Source of the DNA: Microvirga sp. TS319
GTDB taxonomy: Bacteria; Pseudomonadota; Alphaproteobacteria; Rhizobiales; Beijerinckiaceae
NCBI RefSeq assembly: GCF_041276405.1
Contig: NZ_JBGGGT010000002.1
Span: 1,153,001 to 1,217,000 of the forward strand
DNA: 64,000 nt
Direction: 5' to 3'
The position numbers and the translations under genes were made by a program. The notes under the pieces were generated by a model. The model was not told where the DNA came from. It saw only the letters and a program-made list of their open reading frames with translations, and did not search any database. Below are positions 52,300 to 60,597 of this stretch, piece by piece; positions within the stretch are counted from its first letter, which is position 1; every line of letters begins with the position of its first letter.

Positions 52300-53288
52300 G
52301 GAACGGCCCTGGCGAGAGGCGGAATGTCCCGGATGCCGAGTTTATGCGCGATCTTGGGGTTGAAGAACAATTCGCCCTCGCGATTGTATGAGAGGGGAAT
52401 ATCGCTAGGCTTGACGCCCTCGAGGATGCGGAGCGCCGCATGCCCCGCCCAGCGCCCCTGTTCCTGCGGGCTTTTGACGACTCCGATCAGGCTCACGGCC
52501 GTCAGCCATTCGAAGTCCGTTCCACTTGGGATTTCGCTACTCTCCTCGGCAAGGCGGCTCGCATCGGCAAGGTTCCAGTCCGGCAATGCTCCGACGCCGA
52601 GGATCATGAGCATGTCGACTTCCTTCTGGGCGCGCAGGAATGCCGCCTTCCAGGCCGCATAGGATGGTACGAAGTAGGTCCTATCGTAGGTGATCCCGAA
52701 CAGGCGCTCGTGATAGGCAAGTTCCTTGCGCTTCACAGGCGTATCCTCGGCGAGGAATCCGAGCCTCGAGCCGCGCGCATGCTGGCGCATCAGTCTGACG
52801 ATCTGCGGAATGGAGGAAACCTCAACCATGCCCGTAGTATTGCGATATGGCAGGCCGTAGGTGGCGGCATCCCAGTTCAAGCCGCAAAAGACCACAGGAA
52901 TAGCCGTGTCGCGTAGATAAGGCATAACGAGGTATTTCGCGGCAGGGTCGTCATTGATCGTGACCACATCCGGCCTGAATTCGTCGATGATGCGCAAGGC
53001 ATCGAGAGCAGAGGCTTGGATATCGTTCTCCGACGATCGTCTCTTGGTATCCATGTGGAATACGCGCAGTTCGATCGCCTTTCCGCTCAGGGTTTCCTGA
53101 AGGGCGGCCACGATCCGGTCGTTCCATTCGTTGCCGGCGTGGTAGGAATCTACGTGGAGGATTTTCTTCTGGGTCTCTTGGGCGCGTGCAGCTTGGGTCA
53201 GCGGAGCGACGATCATGGCACAGGCAAGGAGGCAAGCCAGTGCCACATCCCGCAGCCAGGGCCGTGCATGTTCGAAACATCTTAACAT
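52296..53288 (-). CDS. ABC-type substrate-binding protein (ABC_sub_bind), sensor partner
   Basis: A 330-residue protein with a Sec signal (about residues 12-37, ending near ARAQ). The mature two-lobe fold has ILHVDSYHAGNEWNDRIVAAL, PDVVTINDDPAAKYLVMPYL, VVFCGLNWD and DMLMILGVG, typical of the ABC_sub_bind (PF04392) group. No permease or ATPase is near; instead the gene leads an operon with a Cache-type histidine kinase and overlaps it by 4 bases. It probably binds a ligand in the periplasm and presents it to the kinase. Confidence 0.85.
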   Translation of the reverse strand: MLRCFEHARPWLRDVALACLLACAMIVAPLTQAARAQETQKKILHVDSYHAGNEWNDRIVAALQETLSGKAIELRVFHMDTKRRSSENDIQASALDALRIIDEFRPDVVTINDDPAAKYLVMPYLRDTAIPVVFCGLNWDAATYGLPYRNTTGMVEVSSIPQIVRLMRQHARGSRLGFLAEDTPVKRKELAYHERLFGITYDRTYFVPSYAAWKAAFLRAQKEVDMLMILGVGALPDWNLADASRLAEESSEIPSGTDFEWLTAVSLIGVVKSPQEQGRWAGHAALRILEGVKPSDIPLSYNREGELFFNPKIAHKLGIRDIPPLARAVP

Positions 53289-53735
53289 GGCATATTCCGA
53301 TCGCGTGAACGTTCGATTGCCTTCGGCGGACGTATGTCCTTCTCACATTGTGCCGCGGGCCTATGCCTTGCTTGTGAGTTTCACTCTTCGGACCTTACTA
53401 TGCGCCGATAACCGCGGCTCCCAACTCTTTTGCGCTCTCACACCCCTTTAGGGGTAATTCCGATGTATCGATCGGCTCTCTGCCATCTGAAGCTCACCCG
53501 TCGACAAAAGCGCCTGCAGCAGCTGTGGCCCACGTTTCCAGGTCCCGCAAATAGCGGCGGTGTGACAGTGTCAGTTCCCAGTGCGGGACACCGTCATGAA
53601 ATGTCGTACCGGCCACGCATCGGTTGTCGCGACAACCGGGGCCGTCCAGCTCGCAGGTTCCGTCCTTATAGGGCCGTCGTGCGTCTTCGGTTCGAAGCGA
53701 GGTATGGAGTTTAATCGCAGGGGATCTATTCGTCT
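53289..53735. other. upstream region of the signalling operon
   Basis: About 450 bases with no convincing gene. It contains the palindrome CCCCTTTAGGGG at about 53,451-53,462, which could be a regulator site or a weak terminator. A 94-codon rightward frame (53430-53714) has no protein-like pattern. Confidence 0.5.
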
Positions 53736-53751
53736 GTGAGTTGGATCACAC
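53736..53751. promoter_or_regulatory. perfect CRP-type palindrome
   Basis: TGTGA-GTTGGA-TCACA, an exact match to the CRP consensus spacing of two TGTGA half-sites. It lies 6 bases before a possible 40-codon frame (53757-53879, MPAKTLPDQDHVHAASVAK) and 448 bases from the start of the leftward signalling operon, which encodes a nucleotide cyclase. Which promoter it serves is unclear. The rest of 53,752-54,011 shows no firm gene. Confidence 0.55.
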
Positions 53752-54011
53752 GACGATGCCGGCGAAGACATTGCCCGATCAGGACCATGTCCATGCGGCA
53801 AGCGTCGCAAAGGCTGCGATCAATCCGGCGTCGCAGCAGCAAGGCAATACCGGCTCTGAACGGAGCACAGGGGCGTGACGCCGAGCCGCGAGGGAGCCCT
53901 TTGTCAAGCACGGCGATCGGTATCGCCATGTGATCGAAGTCACAGAAATCCAGCCATGGTCGGGGGAGGATCAGCGACATCGACGATAGTCGACTTCGGT
54001 TCCGACCGATC

Positions 54012-54084
54012 GAGCGCATCGTTGCGAAAAGTGGATCCGGCTTTTCGCAAGAACGATGCGCTCTTTCCAAGGAGGGAGCATCCA
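54012..54084 (+). repeat. REP-like element, forward copy
   Basis: CGAGCGCATCGTTGCG, then AAAAGTGGATCCGGCTTTTCG, then CAAGAACGATGCGCTC and TTTCCAAGGAGGGAGCATCC. Ends of the first part pair as a hairpin (GCATCGTT with AACGATGC). Pairs in opposite orientation with the copy at 54934-55007, with the small gene and methyltransferase between them. Confidence 0.75.
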
Positions 54085-54105
54085 TGCACGGGGAGGCACA
54101 CCACA

Positions 54106-54282
54106 ATGCGGAATGCTGCTTGGCTGAATGACATTGACGTGCCGCATCCCGGCGGGCCTACGGGCGCCGCCAGGGGGGCTGCCGAAAACATGCCCTTCGC
54201 CATGACGATGATGAACGCGATCATCGGGCGCGCGCCGAGCCGCCGGAGGCTGGCCCGCCTCTCGCTTCACGGAGCTCGATAA
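54106..54282 (+). CDS. small hypothetical protein (58 aa)
   Basis: Starts MRNAAWLNDIDVPHPGGP after GGGGAGG and its stop overlaps the methyltransferase start (TAATG), so translation is probably coupled. The middle is Gly/Ala-rich and the C-terminus is very basic (GRAPSRRRLARLSLHG). No family known; it may be a leader for the next gene. Confidence 0.5.
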   Translation: MRNAAWLNDIDVPHPGGPTGAARGAAENMPFAMTMMNAIIGRAPSRRRLARLSLHGAR

Positions 54283-54899
54283 TGAGCATCTATTCTCGCT
54301 ATATCGGGCCGAAAATCGTGAGCTGTCTATGCGCCATGGATGACATTACGGCGGAACGGGAGCGGATCATTCCTCTCGCAAGAGGTGTGGTTCTCGAAAT
54401 CGGGATGGGGCCGGGACTGAATTTGCCATTCTACAACCCGCTTCATGTGACAAGAATTATCGGCGTTGATCCCAACGATGCCTTTCTTCACCTCGGCGAG
54501 GTTCGCCATCGAAGCAGCCGCGTGCCTCTGGAGATCATGCGTTCGCCCGCTGAAGAGCTGCCCCTGGGCGACGGTACCGTCGATACGGCCGTGATCACCT
54601 ACACCTTGTGCTCTGTCGATGATCCCGAGCGGGCGCTCGGAGAAGTTCGGCGGGTCCTCAAACCCGATGGGAGAGTGCTCTTCCTGGAGCATGGATTATC
54701 GCCGGAGGAAGATGTGGCACGTTGGCAGCACCGGTTGAACCCGATTTGGCGCTCACTCGCGGTAGGTTGCAATCTCACGCGCCCGGTGGCGGAGCTTCTT
54801 CAGCGGACGGGGTTTTCGATCAGTGACATCGAGGAGTATTACCTCGGCGGCACTCCGCGCGTTCTCGGCTTTCATTGCCGCGGTATCGCCTTGCCTTGA
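54282..54899 (+). CDS. class I SAM-dependent methyltransferase
   Basis: A 205-residue methyltransferase of the UbiE/COQ5-like type. The SAM-binding glycine motif is VVLEIGMGPGLNLPFYN (residues about 33-49), followed by an acidic VDPND and the post-motif TVDTAVITYTLCSVDDPERALGEVRRVLKPDGRVLFLEHG. The N-terminal YSRYIGPKIVSCLCAMDD matches phospholipid-methyltransferase-like members. Substrate not determined. The gene and its small partner sit between inverted REP-like elements. Confidence 0.88.
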   Translation: MSIYSRYIGPKIVSCLCAMDDITAERERIIPLARGVVLEIGMGPGLNLPFYNPLHVTRIIGVDPNDAFLHLGEVRHRSSRVPLEIMRSPAEELPLGDGTVDTAVITYTLCSVDDPERALGEVRRVLKPDGRVLFLEHGLSPEEDVARWQHRLNPIWRSLAVGCNLTRPVAELLQRTGFSISDIEEYYLGGTPRVLGFHCRGIALP

Positions 54900-54933
54900 T
54901 CATTGGGACGGCGCTGCTTGAAGCGGCCATTCC

Positions 54934-55007
54934 CTCCGATGCTCCCTTCTTGGAAGGAGCGCATCGTTCTTGCGAATAACCGGGTCCACCTTTTCGCATG
55001 ACGCGCC
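54934..55007 (-). repeat. REP-like element, reverse copy
   Basis: The reverse complement reads GGCGCGTCATGCGAAAAGG, TGGACCCGGTTATTCGCAAG, AACGATGCGCTCCTTCCAAG and AAGGGAGCATCGG, matching the copy at 54012 in opposite orientation. Confidence 0.75.
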
Positions 55008-55048
55008 AAGCGGCGCACCGCCATAAGATGGCGGTGCGTCTTCATTTT

Positions 55049-55288
55049 TTAATTGAGGGCGTATGAGGGGGCATCTCCCATGAGGGCGGCCCTGGCGGCG
55101 AGCAGCAGCGCCTCGCCGAGCTCGCGGGCATGCTCGGCCGTCATCGCCACCGGCAGCTGCCGGCGCACGCCGCTCTCGTATTCCTCCGGTGTGGCCGCCA
55201 TCTCGATCACCATCATCGCATCGTGCCCGTCGAGCGTGCCGACCGAGAAGGAGGTGAGGGCTCCGATCAGATCCATGTCCGGCTTCAT
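55049..55288 (-). CDS. 79-residue hypothetical protein, copy A
   Basis: Starts MKPDMDLIGALTSFSVGTL, with GAGGG before it. Residues 1-60 form a folded-looking part ending in a helix (TAEHARELGEALLLAARAAL). The gene lies inside a 338-bp direct repeat, and the copy at 58112-58351 encodes the same protein. The single base difference in the coding part is silent. The copy keeps its 100-bp upstream region, including a CTCTCC-AGGC-GGAGAG hairpin. Function unknown. Confidence 0.75.
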   Translation of the reverse strand: MKPDMDLIGALTSFSVGTLDGHDAMMVIEMAATPEEYESGVRRQLPVAMTAEHARELGEALLLAARAALMGDAPSYALN

Positions 55289-55388
55289 TGTTCTTATCCC
55301 TCTGGCTGGTGGTGTTTGCCCCTACGGCATGACCAACAATCTACCCCCTCCAACACACCCTGTCTGCTCTCCGCCTGGAGAGTGGATA
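55051..55388. repeat. 338-bp direct repeat, copy A
   Basis: Nearly identical to 58114-58451 (one substitution noticed: GGTGTGG versus GGCGTGG near 55,190), offset 3,063 bp. It contains almost the whole 79-codon gene and its upstream region and ends at AGTGGATA, after which the two copies diverge. Confidence 0.9.
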
Positions 55389-55481
55389 TTATTACGCTGA
55401 CGCGGATCGAAGAGACGTTGGGCTGCGGCGGGCCCTCAAACATGTTCGAGCGCGCTTGAAAGAATGGTTCTGCACGGCTAG

Positions 55482-55650
55482 CGCATCGTGCGAACCCAGC
55501 GCGCCGCGCGAGCAAAAAGTGGACCCGGTTTTCACGGGCGTGGCCCTTCGGGTCCGCATCGCAACGATGCGCTGTTCTATCGTGGGAGCATCGAATTCGT
55601 TTCCAAAAATGGATTCCACTTTTGGGTCCGATGCTCCAGGGGCCTCTTTT
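55482..55650 (+). repeat. REP-like element, forward long copy
   Basis: TAGCGCATCGTGCGAACC through AAAAAGTGGACCCGGTTTTC, GCAACGATGCGCTGTTC and GGGAGCATCGAATTCG to TTTTGGGTCCGATGCTC. This is the fullest copy in the window; the second half folds as its own hairpin (GAGCATCG...CGATGCTC). The remaining 55,289-55,481 and 55,651-55,762 hold no gene. Confidence 0.75.
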
Positions 55651-55762
55651 CTCGTGCAGAGCGCTCATCTTTTCGCCACCCTGCCGTATCAAAGTCGAGT
55701 CTAGGGCGTTGAGAGGGGCAGCGTGTCTTGAACATGACCTGAGGGCTGGGGCGGAGGTCGTC

Positions 55763-56569
55763 ATGCTTCGTCGTTTCTGGTGCACTGCTGTGTGCCTTGT
55801 TCTCATAGGCGGTTTCCTCGATGGACCGCCGGCTCTTGCCGAACCCCAACTCGACGTGGCTCTCGTGCTTGCCGTTGACATATCCTCTTCCATGGAGGCG
55901 GAAGAGCAGGGTCTTCAGCGCGTCGGTTTTGCCGAAGCATTCCGCTCTTCTCTCGTTCACGATGCGATCCAGAACGGCGCCGCAGGCCGGATCGCAGTCA
56001 CCTATGTCGAATGGTCGGGCGCCAAGGATCAAACGGTGATCGTGCCCTGGACTGTCATTGACGGGCCGGACAAAGCGAAAGCCTTCGCCGATAGCCTCAC
56101 CAGCAAACCCATCCGGCAGGCCGGCATGACATCGATTTCCGGTGCCATCGATTTCAGCCGTACCCTTTTCGGCGATGTCGGCAGGATCGCCGCGCGCCGC
56201 GTGATCGACATTTCCGGCGACGGTCCCAACAATGACGGACGCAAGGTCATCCTTGCGCGGGACGAGGCGGTTACGGAGGGCATCGTGATCAATGGTCTGC
56301 CGATCATGTTCCGCCGGAGCCAGAACAGTCCGGAGATGGACGGCCTCGATGTCTATTATCGGGATTGTGTCGTCGGCGGTGTCGGCGCCTTCGTGATCCC
56401 GCTCCACGACCCCGAGCAGTTCGCCATGATCATTCGAAATAAGATCATGCGGGAGATCGCAGGAATCGAGGATCGGCAGCCAAAAGTCATCCCGACACAA
56501 TCACGCATGAATTGCGTCACAGGTGAGAAGAAGGCCGACGATGACCTCAGCCTACAGAAAGATCCATAG
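55763..56569 (+). CDS. DUF1194 (VWA-like) secreted protein
   Basis: A 268-residue protein from the ATG giving MLRRFWCTAVCLVLIGG, after GGAGG. A signal peptide (cleavage near ALAE) precedes a von Willebrand A-like domain: the MIDAS motif is VDISSSMEAEEQ, with RVIDISGDGPNNDG and GGVGAFVIP completing the DUF1194 pattern. It probably binds a partner through a metal ion in the periplasm. It lies between oppositely oriented REP-like elements. Confidence 0.85.
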   Translation: MLRRFWCTAVCLVLIGGFLDGPPALAEPQLDVALVLAVDISSSMEAEEQGLQRVGFAEAFRSSLVHDAIQNGAAGRIAVTYVEWSGAKDQTVIVPWTVIDGPDKAKAFADSLTSKPIRQAGMTSISGAIDFSRTLFGDVGRIAARRVIDISGDGPNNDGRKVILARDEAVTEGIVINGLPIMFRRSQNSPEMDGLDVYYRDCVVGGVGAFVIPLHDPEQFAMIIRNKIMREIAGIEDRQPKVIPTQSRMNCVTGEKKADDDLSLQKDP

Positions 56570-56679
56570 GATTAACTCGCGTCGTTCGGTTCGTTGGGGG
56601 CTATTTCGGAACTGCGTGCTGCTCGCGAGAAGCAGCATCGGATCTGTCCCGAAAAAATAGGCCTCTTCGACATTCGAGA

Positions 56680-56812
56680 GCATCGGACGTGACATCGAAC
56701 CCACATCCGCTGCTCCCTTCCTGGAAAGAGCGCATCGTTCTTGCGAAAAACCGGATCCACTGTTCCGCACGACGCGCTAGCGCGGCCCGCCGGGTCCGCA
56801 GGATGCGCTAGC
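56680..56812 (-). repeat. REP-like element, reverse copy
   Basis: In reverse orientation to 55482: GAGCATCGGACGTGAC, GAGCGCATCGTTCTTGCG, AAAAACCGGATCCACTG, then GACGCGCTAGCG and ATGCGCTAGCGC. Its right edge supplies the stop codon (CTAG on this strand) of the depolymerase gene at 56808. Confidence 0.7.
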
Positions 56813-57977
56813 GCATGAGGCCCGCGGCCTTCAGGGCTTTCGTAATCACTCCGGTAACGTCGGAAACGGGCGAGGGGGCGGGCTTGTCATGCTCAGGTGC
56901 ACCCTTGGCCAGTTCGGGTGTCCGTTGTCGGGCACCGGATTCCTGGGCGGGCAGCGGTTGTCGCTTTGCGACGGCATGCGTCGTGAGGCCCCAGAATTTC
57001 GCGATGTGGTAGCTCGACGAGATACCGGCTTCGAGAAGGAATGGACCCGCAACGCCATATTGGTTCTCAGCGGTGCCGGTCGCGATCGGCGTACCGTGGG
57101 CCATACCACCGATGATGTACTCCTCGATCACATCCTCGCCGGCGGCATTCGTCCAGACGCGGCGCGGATAGCCGTCCACCGTCTCGTTCCGGCTCGGAGA
57201 GACCGACAGGCTATGGACATCTGTCCATTGCTTGATGATCTCGTCAGCGTTCACCGGCTTCACGGTGGCATCGGCGCTGCCGTGCCAGACGGACACTTTC
57301 GGCCAGGGCCCCTGATGGGGCGATGCATGGCGCACCAGGTCGCCCCATTCCTCGGCGGGGCGCGTCTGCCCCTGGAACATGCATTCGAATGCTTCCGGGA
57401 CGCTCGCGGCGCATCGATAGGGCAGGCCGGCAATGATGGCTCCGCCCGCGAAGACCTCCGGGTAGGTTGCCAGCATGGCGGCCGTCATGGCGCCACCGGC
57501 CGAGAGACCCGTCACGAAAATGCGATCGCGATCGACGCCGTGGTCGTGAACGGCGCGCTCGACCATCTGGCGGATCGAGGCGACCTCACCCTGCTCACGC
57601 TCGGTATCTCCCGGCTGAAACCAGTTGAAGCAGCGTTTGGGGTTGTTCGCCTCCTGCTGCTCGGGAAGGAGCACGACGAAGCCGTAATGCTCGGCCAGGA
57701 CCGACCAGCCGGAGCCGTGATCGTAGCCTGCCGCATTCTGAGTGCAGCCGTGCAGAACCACGACGAGGGCCGGAGAAGGCGCGAGCTCCGGTGGCGCATA
57801 GGTGAACATGCGCAGGTTGCCCGGATTGGTGCCGAAATTCTGCACTTCGGTGAGGCGGCTGAGCACCCCGGATGAAGGCTCGAGCGACGCTGCGCTCGTT
57901 GCTGCGGCCTTCATCAACCCGTCCCACTGGTGGCGGTAACGGGCCAACTGACGGATCATGCTTCCCAGACGCTGCAT
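56808..57977 (-). CDS. PHB depolymerase-family esterase
   Basis: A 389-residue alpha/beta-hydrolase. The nucleophile is Ser159 in VTGLSAGGAM; the oxyanion segment is VVVLHGCTQNAAGYDHGSGW; the acid and base are likely in WHGSADATVKP and GMAHGTPIAT. Length and motifs match the short-chain polyhydroxyalkanoate depolymerase family, type 1 catalytic order. There is no obvious signal peptide, so it may be intracellular or use another route. The last 55 residues are Pro/Ala-rich before a short final helix. Confidence 0.88.
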   Translation of the reverse strand: MQRLGSMIRQLARYRHQWDGLMKAAATSAASLEPSSGVLSRLTEVQNFGTNPGNLRMFTYAPPELAPSPALVVVLHGCTQNAAGYDHGSGWSVLAEHYGFVVLLPEQQEANNPKRCFNWFQPGDTEREQGEVASIRQMVERAVHDHGVDRDRIFVTGLSAGGAMTAAMLATYPEVFAGGAIIAGLPYRCAASVPEAFECMFQGQTRPAEEWGDLVRHASPHQGPWPKVSVWHGSADATVKPVNADEIIKQWTDVHSLSVSPSRNETVDGYPRRVWTNAAGEDVIEEYIIGGMAHGTPIATGTAENQYGVAGPFLLEAGISSSYHIAKFWGLTTHAVAKRQPLPAQESGARQRTPELAKGAPEHDKPAPSPVSDVTGVITKALKAAGLMR

Positions 57978-58111
57978 CGAGCTTGTCCTTCAAGACACTG
58001 ATCGAAGGATAACGCCAGATGGAAGTCTGTGTTGCAATGCAAAAAAGTGAATATTGCTTTGCAGCAGCATTCCGCAGATGTCTGAAGAGCAAGATGCAGG
58101 GCGAGTTCGCA

Positions 58112-58351
58112 TCAATTGAGGGCGTATGAGGGGGCATCTCCCATGAGGGCGGCCCTGGCGGCGAGCAGCAGCGCCTCGCCGAGCTCGCGGGCATGCTCGG
58201 CCGTCATCGCCACCGGCAGCTGCCGGCGCACGCCGCTCTCGTATTCCTCCGGCGTGGCCGCCATCTCGATCACCATCATCGCATCGTGCCCGTCGAGCGT
58301 GCCGACCGAGAAGGAGGTGAGGGCTCCGATCAGATCCATGTCCGGCTTCAT
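58112..58351 (-). CDS. 79-residue hypothetical protein, copy B
   Basis: Encodes the same 79 residues as 55049-55288. It lies in the second 338-bp direct repeat, with the same ribosome-binding site and upstream hairpin. Two nearly identical copies flanking the DUF1194 and depolymerase genes mean a recent duplication and allow recombination that would remove the 2.7 kb between them. Confidence 0.75.
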   Translation of the reverse strand: MKPDMDLIGALTSFSVGTLDGHDAMMVIEMAATPEEYESGVRRQLPVAMTAEHARELGEALLLAARAALMGDAPSYALN

Positions 58352-58451
58352 TGTTCTTATCCCTCTGGCTGGTGGTGTTTGCCCCTACGGCATGACCAAC
58401 AATCTACCCCCTCCAACACACCCTGTCTGCTCTCCGCCTGGAGAGTGGATA
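58114..58451. repeat. 338-bp direct repeat, copy B
   Basis: See copy A at 55051-55388. Left boundary AATTGAGG, right boundary AGTGGATA. Neither copy is bounded by terminal inverted repeats or a visible target duplication. Confidence 0.9.
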
Positions 58452-58520
58452 CTGTTACCGTGCTGGCTGGCCCGACGTTTCCAGCCTGACGCTTCATGGA
58501 TGGTGCGCTCGGCCGCCACA

Positions 58521-58557
58521 AAAAGATCAGGCCGGAACACGAGAGCGTTCCGGCCTG
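58521..58557 (-). terminator. rho-independent terminator of the helicase gene
   Basis: On the minus strand CAGGCCGGAAC pairs with GTTCCGGCCTG (11 bp, 8-base loop) and is followed by ATCTTTTTG. It lies about 125 bases after the helicase stop, just beyond a REP-like element. Confidence 0.8.
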
Positions 58558-58565
58558 CCTGGGAT

Positions 58566-58685
58566 CTAACGCATCGTGCGAAAAGTAGACCCGGTCTTTA
58601 GCCGGAAGCGATGCGCTGTTCTATCGTGTGAGCATCGGAAGGAATCCCAAAAGAGCAAATCCACTTCCCGCGTCCGAGGCTCTAG
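58566..58685 (+). repeat. REP-like element, forward copy
   Basis: AACGCATCGTGCGAAAAG, TAGACCCGGTCTTTAGCC, AAGCGATGCGCTGTTC and GAGCATCGGAAGGAATCCC to CGAGGCTCTAGCG. Its right edge includes the stop codon (CTA on this strand) of the helicase at 58682. Confidence 0.75.
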
Positions 58686-60544
58686 CGGCGCTTATCCGCG
58701 TCGCGTTTCTTGTCCTTCGGGCGAGGGGAGGTTTGCGCCTCCTTTTTACCACGGAACGGCTTGGAGTCCGGAGAGCGTTTCCCCTCCCGCGGGCCTTTAC
58801 GCTCCGAGAATTCGCCCTTGCTCCTAGGCCCTTTGGGCTTTGGTCCACCCGACTTGGGGCTGTCCCAGGACTTGCTCTGCGGAGCATCGGCGGACTCGAT
58901 CCGGATATCTTCGTCATTCGCCTTGCGCACGGCTGCGGCGAATTTCGGCGCATGAGATTGGGCGATCTGGAATTTCGTTTCCCGGTCGAAGATCTTGATC
59001 GATCCGATTTCCTTCTTGGTCACATGGCCAAGGCGGCAGATGATCGGCAAAAGCCAGCGCGGATCGGCATTGTTGCGGCGCCCGACGCTCATGCGGAACC
59101 ACACCATGTCCTCCGACGAGCCATAGGCGTTGTCGTCCGACTCTCCGCGGCGACTTCTCTCCCCACGCTCGCCGTGAGACCGCTCGTCCTGCCGCTCGCG
59201 CTTGTCCTTGCGCTGCCGCGGCCCGCGATCTTCGCCAGGATCGAAAACCTCTTCGGGCGCGGGCAGTCTCGCGCGATGGAAACGCGCCAGAGCTTTGGCA
59301 AGCTCTTCCGCCGACTTGGATGCAAGAAGAGCGTCCGCCATGGCGAGATCCTCGTCCGTGGTCTCTTCGGAGAACATCGGATCCTGCATCAAACGGTCGC
59401 GGTCGAGCTTGCGGATCTCGTCGGCGGAAGGCGGTCCGGCCCAGGAAGCGTCGATCCCTGCCTGATCGATCAGGCGTTCGGCTTTGCGGCGGCGCGTATA
59501 GGGCACGAGCATGACGCACACGCCCTTGCGCCCGGCACGGCCGGTGCGGCCGCTGCGATGCAGGAGCGTTTCGTGGTCGTTCGGCAGGTCAACATGGATG
59601 ACGAGCCCGAGATCCGGCAGGTCGATGCCCCGCGCGGCCACGTCGGTGGCGACGCAGACCCGGGCGCGCCCGTCGCGAAGCGCCTGCAGGGCGTGGCTGC
59701 GCTCGCTCTGGCTGAGTTCGCCGGAGAGTGCGACTGCGGCAAAACCGCGCTCGACCAGGCTCGCATGGAGGTGACGCACCGCCTCGCGCGTATGGCAGAA
59801 GACCATCGCGCCACGGCTTTCGTAGAAGCGCAGCACGTTCACGGTGGCGATCTCGGTCTCGTTCGGTGCGCAACGGATAGCGCGGTATTCGATGTCCCCG
59901 TGGGACTCGTTCTCGACCAGGGTGTCGATGCGGTGCGCGTCGCGCTGATAGCGTCGCGCGAGCGCCACGATGTTCCTGGGCAGAGTCGCGGAAAACAGCA
60001 GCGTGCGGCGATCCTCGGGCGTGGCATCGAGAATGAATTCCAGGTCCTCTCGGAAACCCAGGTCCAGCATCTCGTCGGCCTCGTCGAGCACGACGACCTT
60101 CATCTTGGATGTATCGAGGCGTCCGCGTTCGAGGTGGTCACGCAGGCGTCCGGGCGTGCCGACGACGATATGACAGCCGTCCTCCAGCGCGCGCTGTTCC
60201 CGGCGCACATCCATTCCGCCGACGCAGGAAACGACCCGCGCGCCGGCTGGGCCATAGAGCCAAATCAGCTCACGATTGACCTGGAGCGCGAGCTCCCGGG
60301 TCGGGGCGATGATCAGTGCCAGGGGCTCGCGAGGCGCCCCGAAGCGCTCCGCAGCACCCAGCAGGGTCGAAGCCATGGCCAAGCCATAGGCCACGGTCTT
60401 GCCCGATCCGGTCTGGGCGGAGACGAGGAGGTCGCGATCGAGGGCTTCCGCTTCGAGAACGGCGGCCTGGACGGGAGTGGGGTCGTTGTATCCTCGATCG
60501 GCAAGAGCGCGCTCGAGGCTTGGATTGGTCTTGGGAAAAGGCAT
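58682..60544 (-). CDS. DEAD-box RNA helicase with DbpA-type RNA-binding domain
   Basis: A 620-residue ATP-dependent RNA helicase. Motifs in order: Q-motif TPVQAAV (residue 23), Walker A AQTGSGKT (43-50), PTRELA, GTPGR, DEAD (154-157), SAT (185-187), and in the second domain ATDVAARGIDLPDL and HRSGRTGRAG. A charged linker (about residues 440-485) leads to a DbpA-like domain (FRMSVGRRNNADPRWLLPII) and a very basic Lys/Gly/Pro tail. Such enzymes act in ribosome assembly or RNA decay. The terminal stop lies in a REP-like element. Confidence 0.93.
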   Translation of the reverse strand: MPFPKTNPSLERALADRGYNDPTPVQAAVLEAEALDRDLLVSAQTGSGKTVAYGLAMASTLLGAAERFGAPREPLALIIAPTRELALQVNRELIWLYGPAGARVVSCVGGMDVRREQRALEDGCHIVVGTPGRLRDHLERGRLDTSKMKVVVLDEADEMLDLGFREDLEFILDATPEDRRTLLFSATLPRNIVALARRYQRDAHRIDTLVENESHGDIEYRAIRCAPNETEIATVNVLRFYESRGAMVFCHTREAVRHLHASLVERGFAAVALSGELSQSERSHALQALRDGRARVCVATDVAARGIDLPDLGLVIHVDLPNDHETLLHRSGRTGRAGRKGVCVMLVPYTRRRKAERLIDQAGIDASWAGPPSADEIRKLDRDRLMQDPMFSEETTDEDLAMADALLASKSAEELAKALARFHRARLPAPEEVFDPGEDRGPRQRKDKRERQDERSHGERGERSRRGESDDNAYGSSEDMVWFRMSVGRRNNADPRWLLPIICRLGHVTKKEIGSIKIFDRETKFQIAQSHAPKFAAAVRKANDEDIRIESADAPQSKSWDSPKSGGPKPKGPRSKGEFSERKGPREGKRSPDSKPFRGKKEAQTSPRPKDKKRDADKRR

Positions 60545-60597
60545 GAGTTTAGGGCTGAACCGGTTTGAGAGAGCTTTCCAAGCTCCGATGAGGATGA

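Noticed and set aside
58628..60568. A 646-codon plus-strand frame opposite the helicase
   Set aside because: It lies entirely antisense to a helicase with all conserved motifs; long antisense frames are expected at this GC content.
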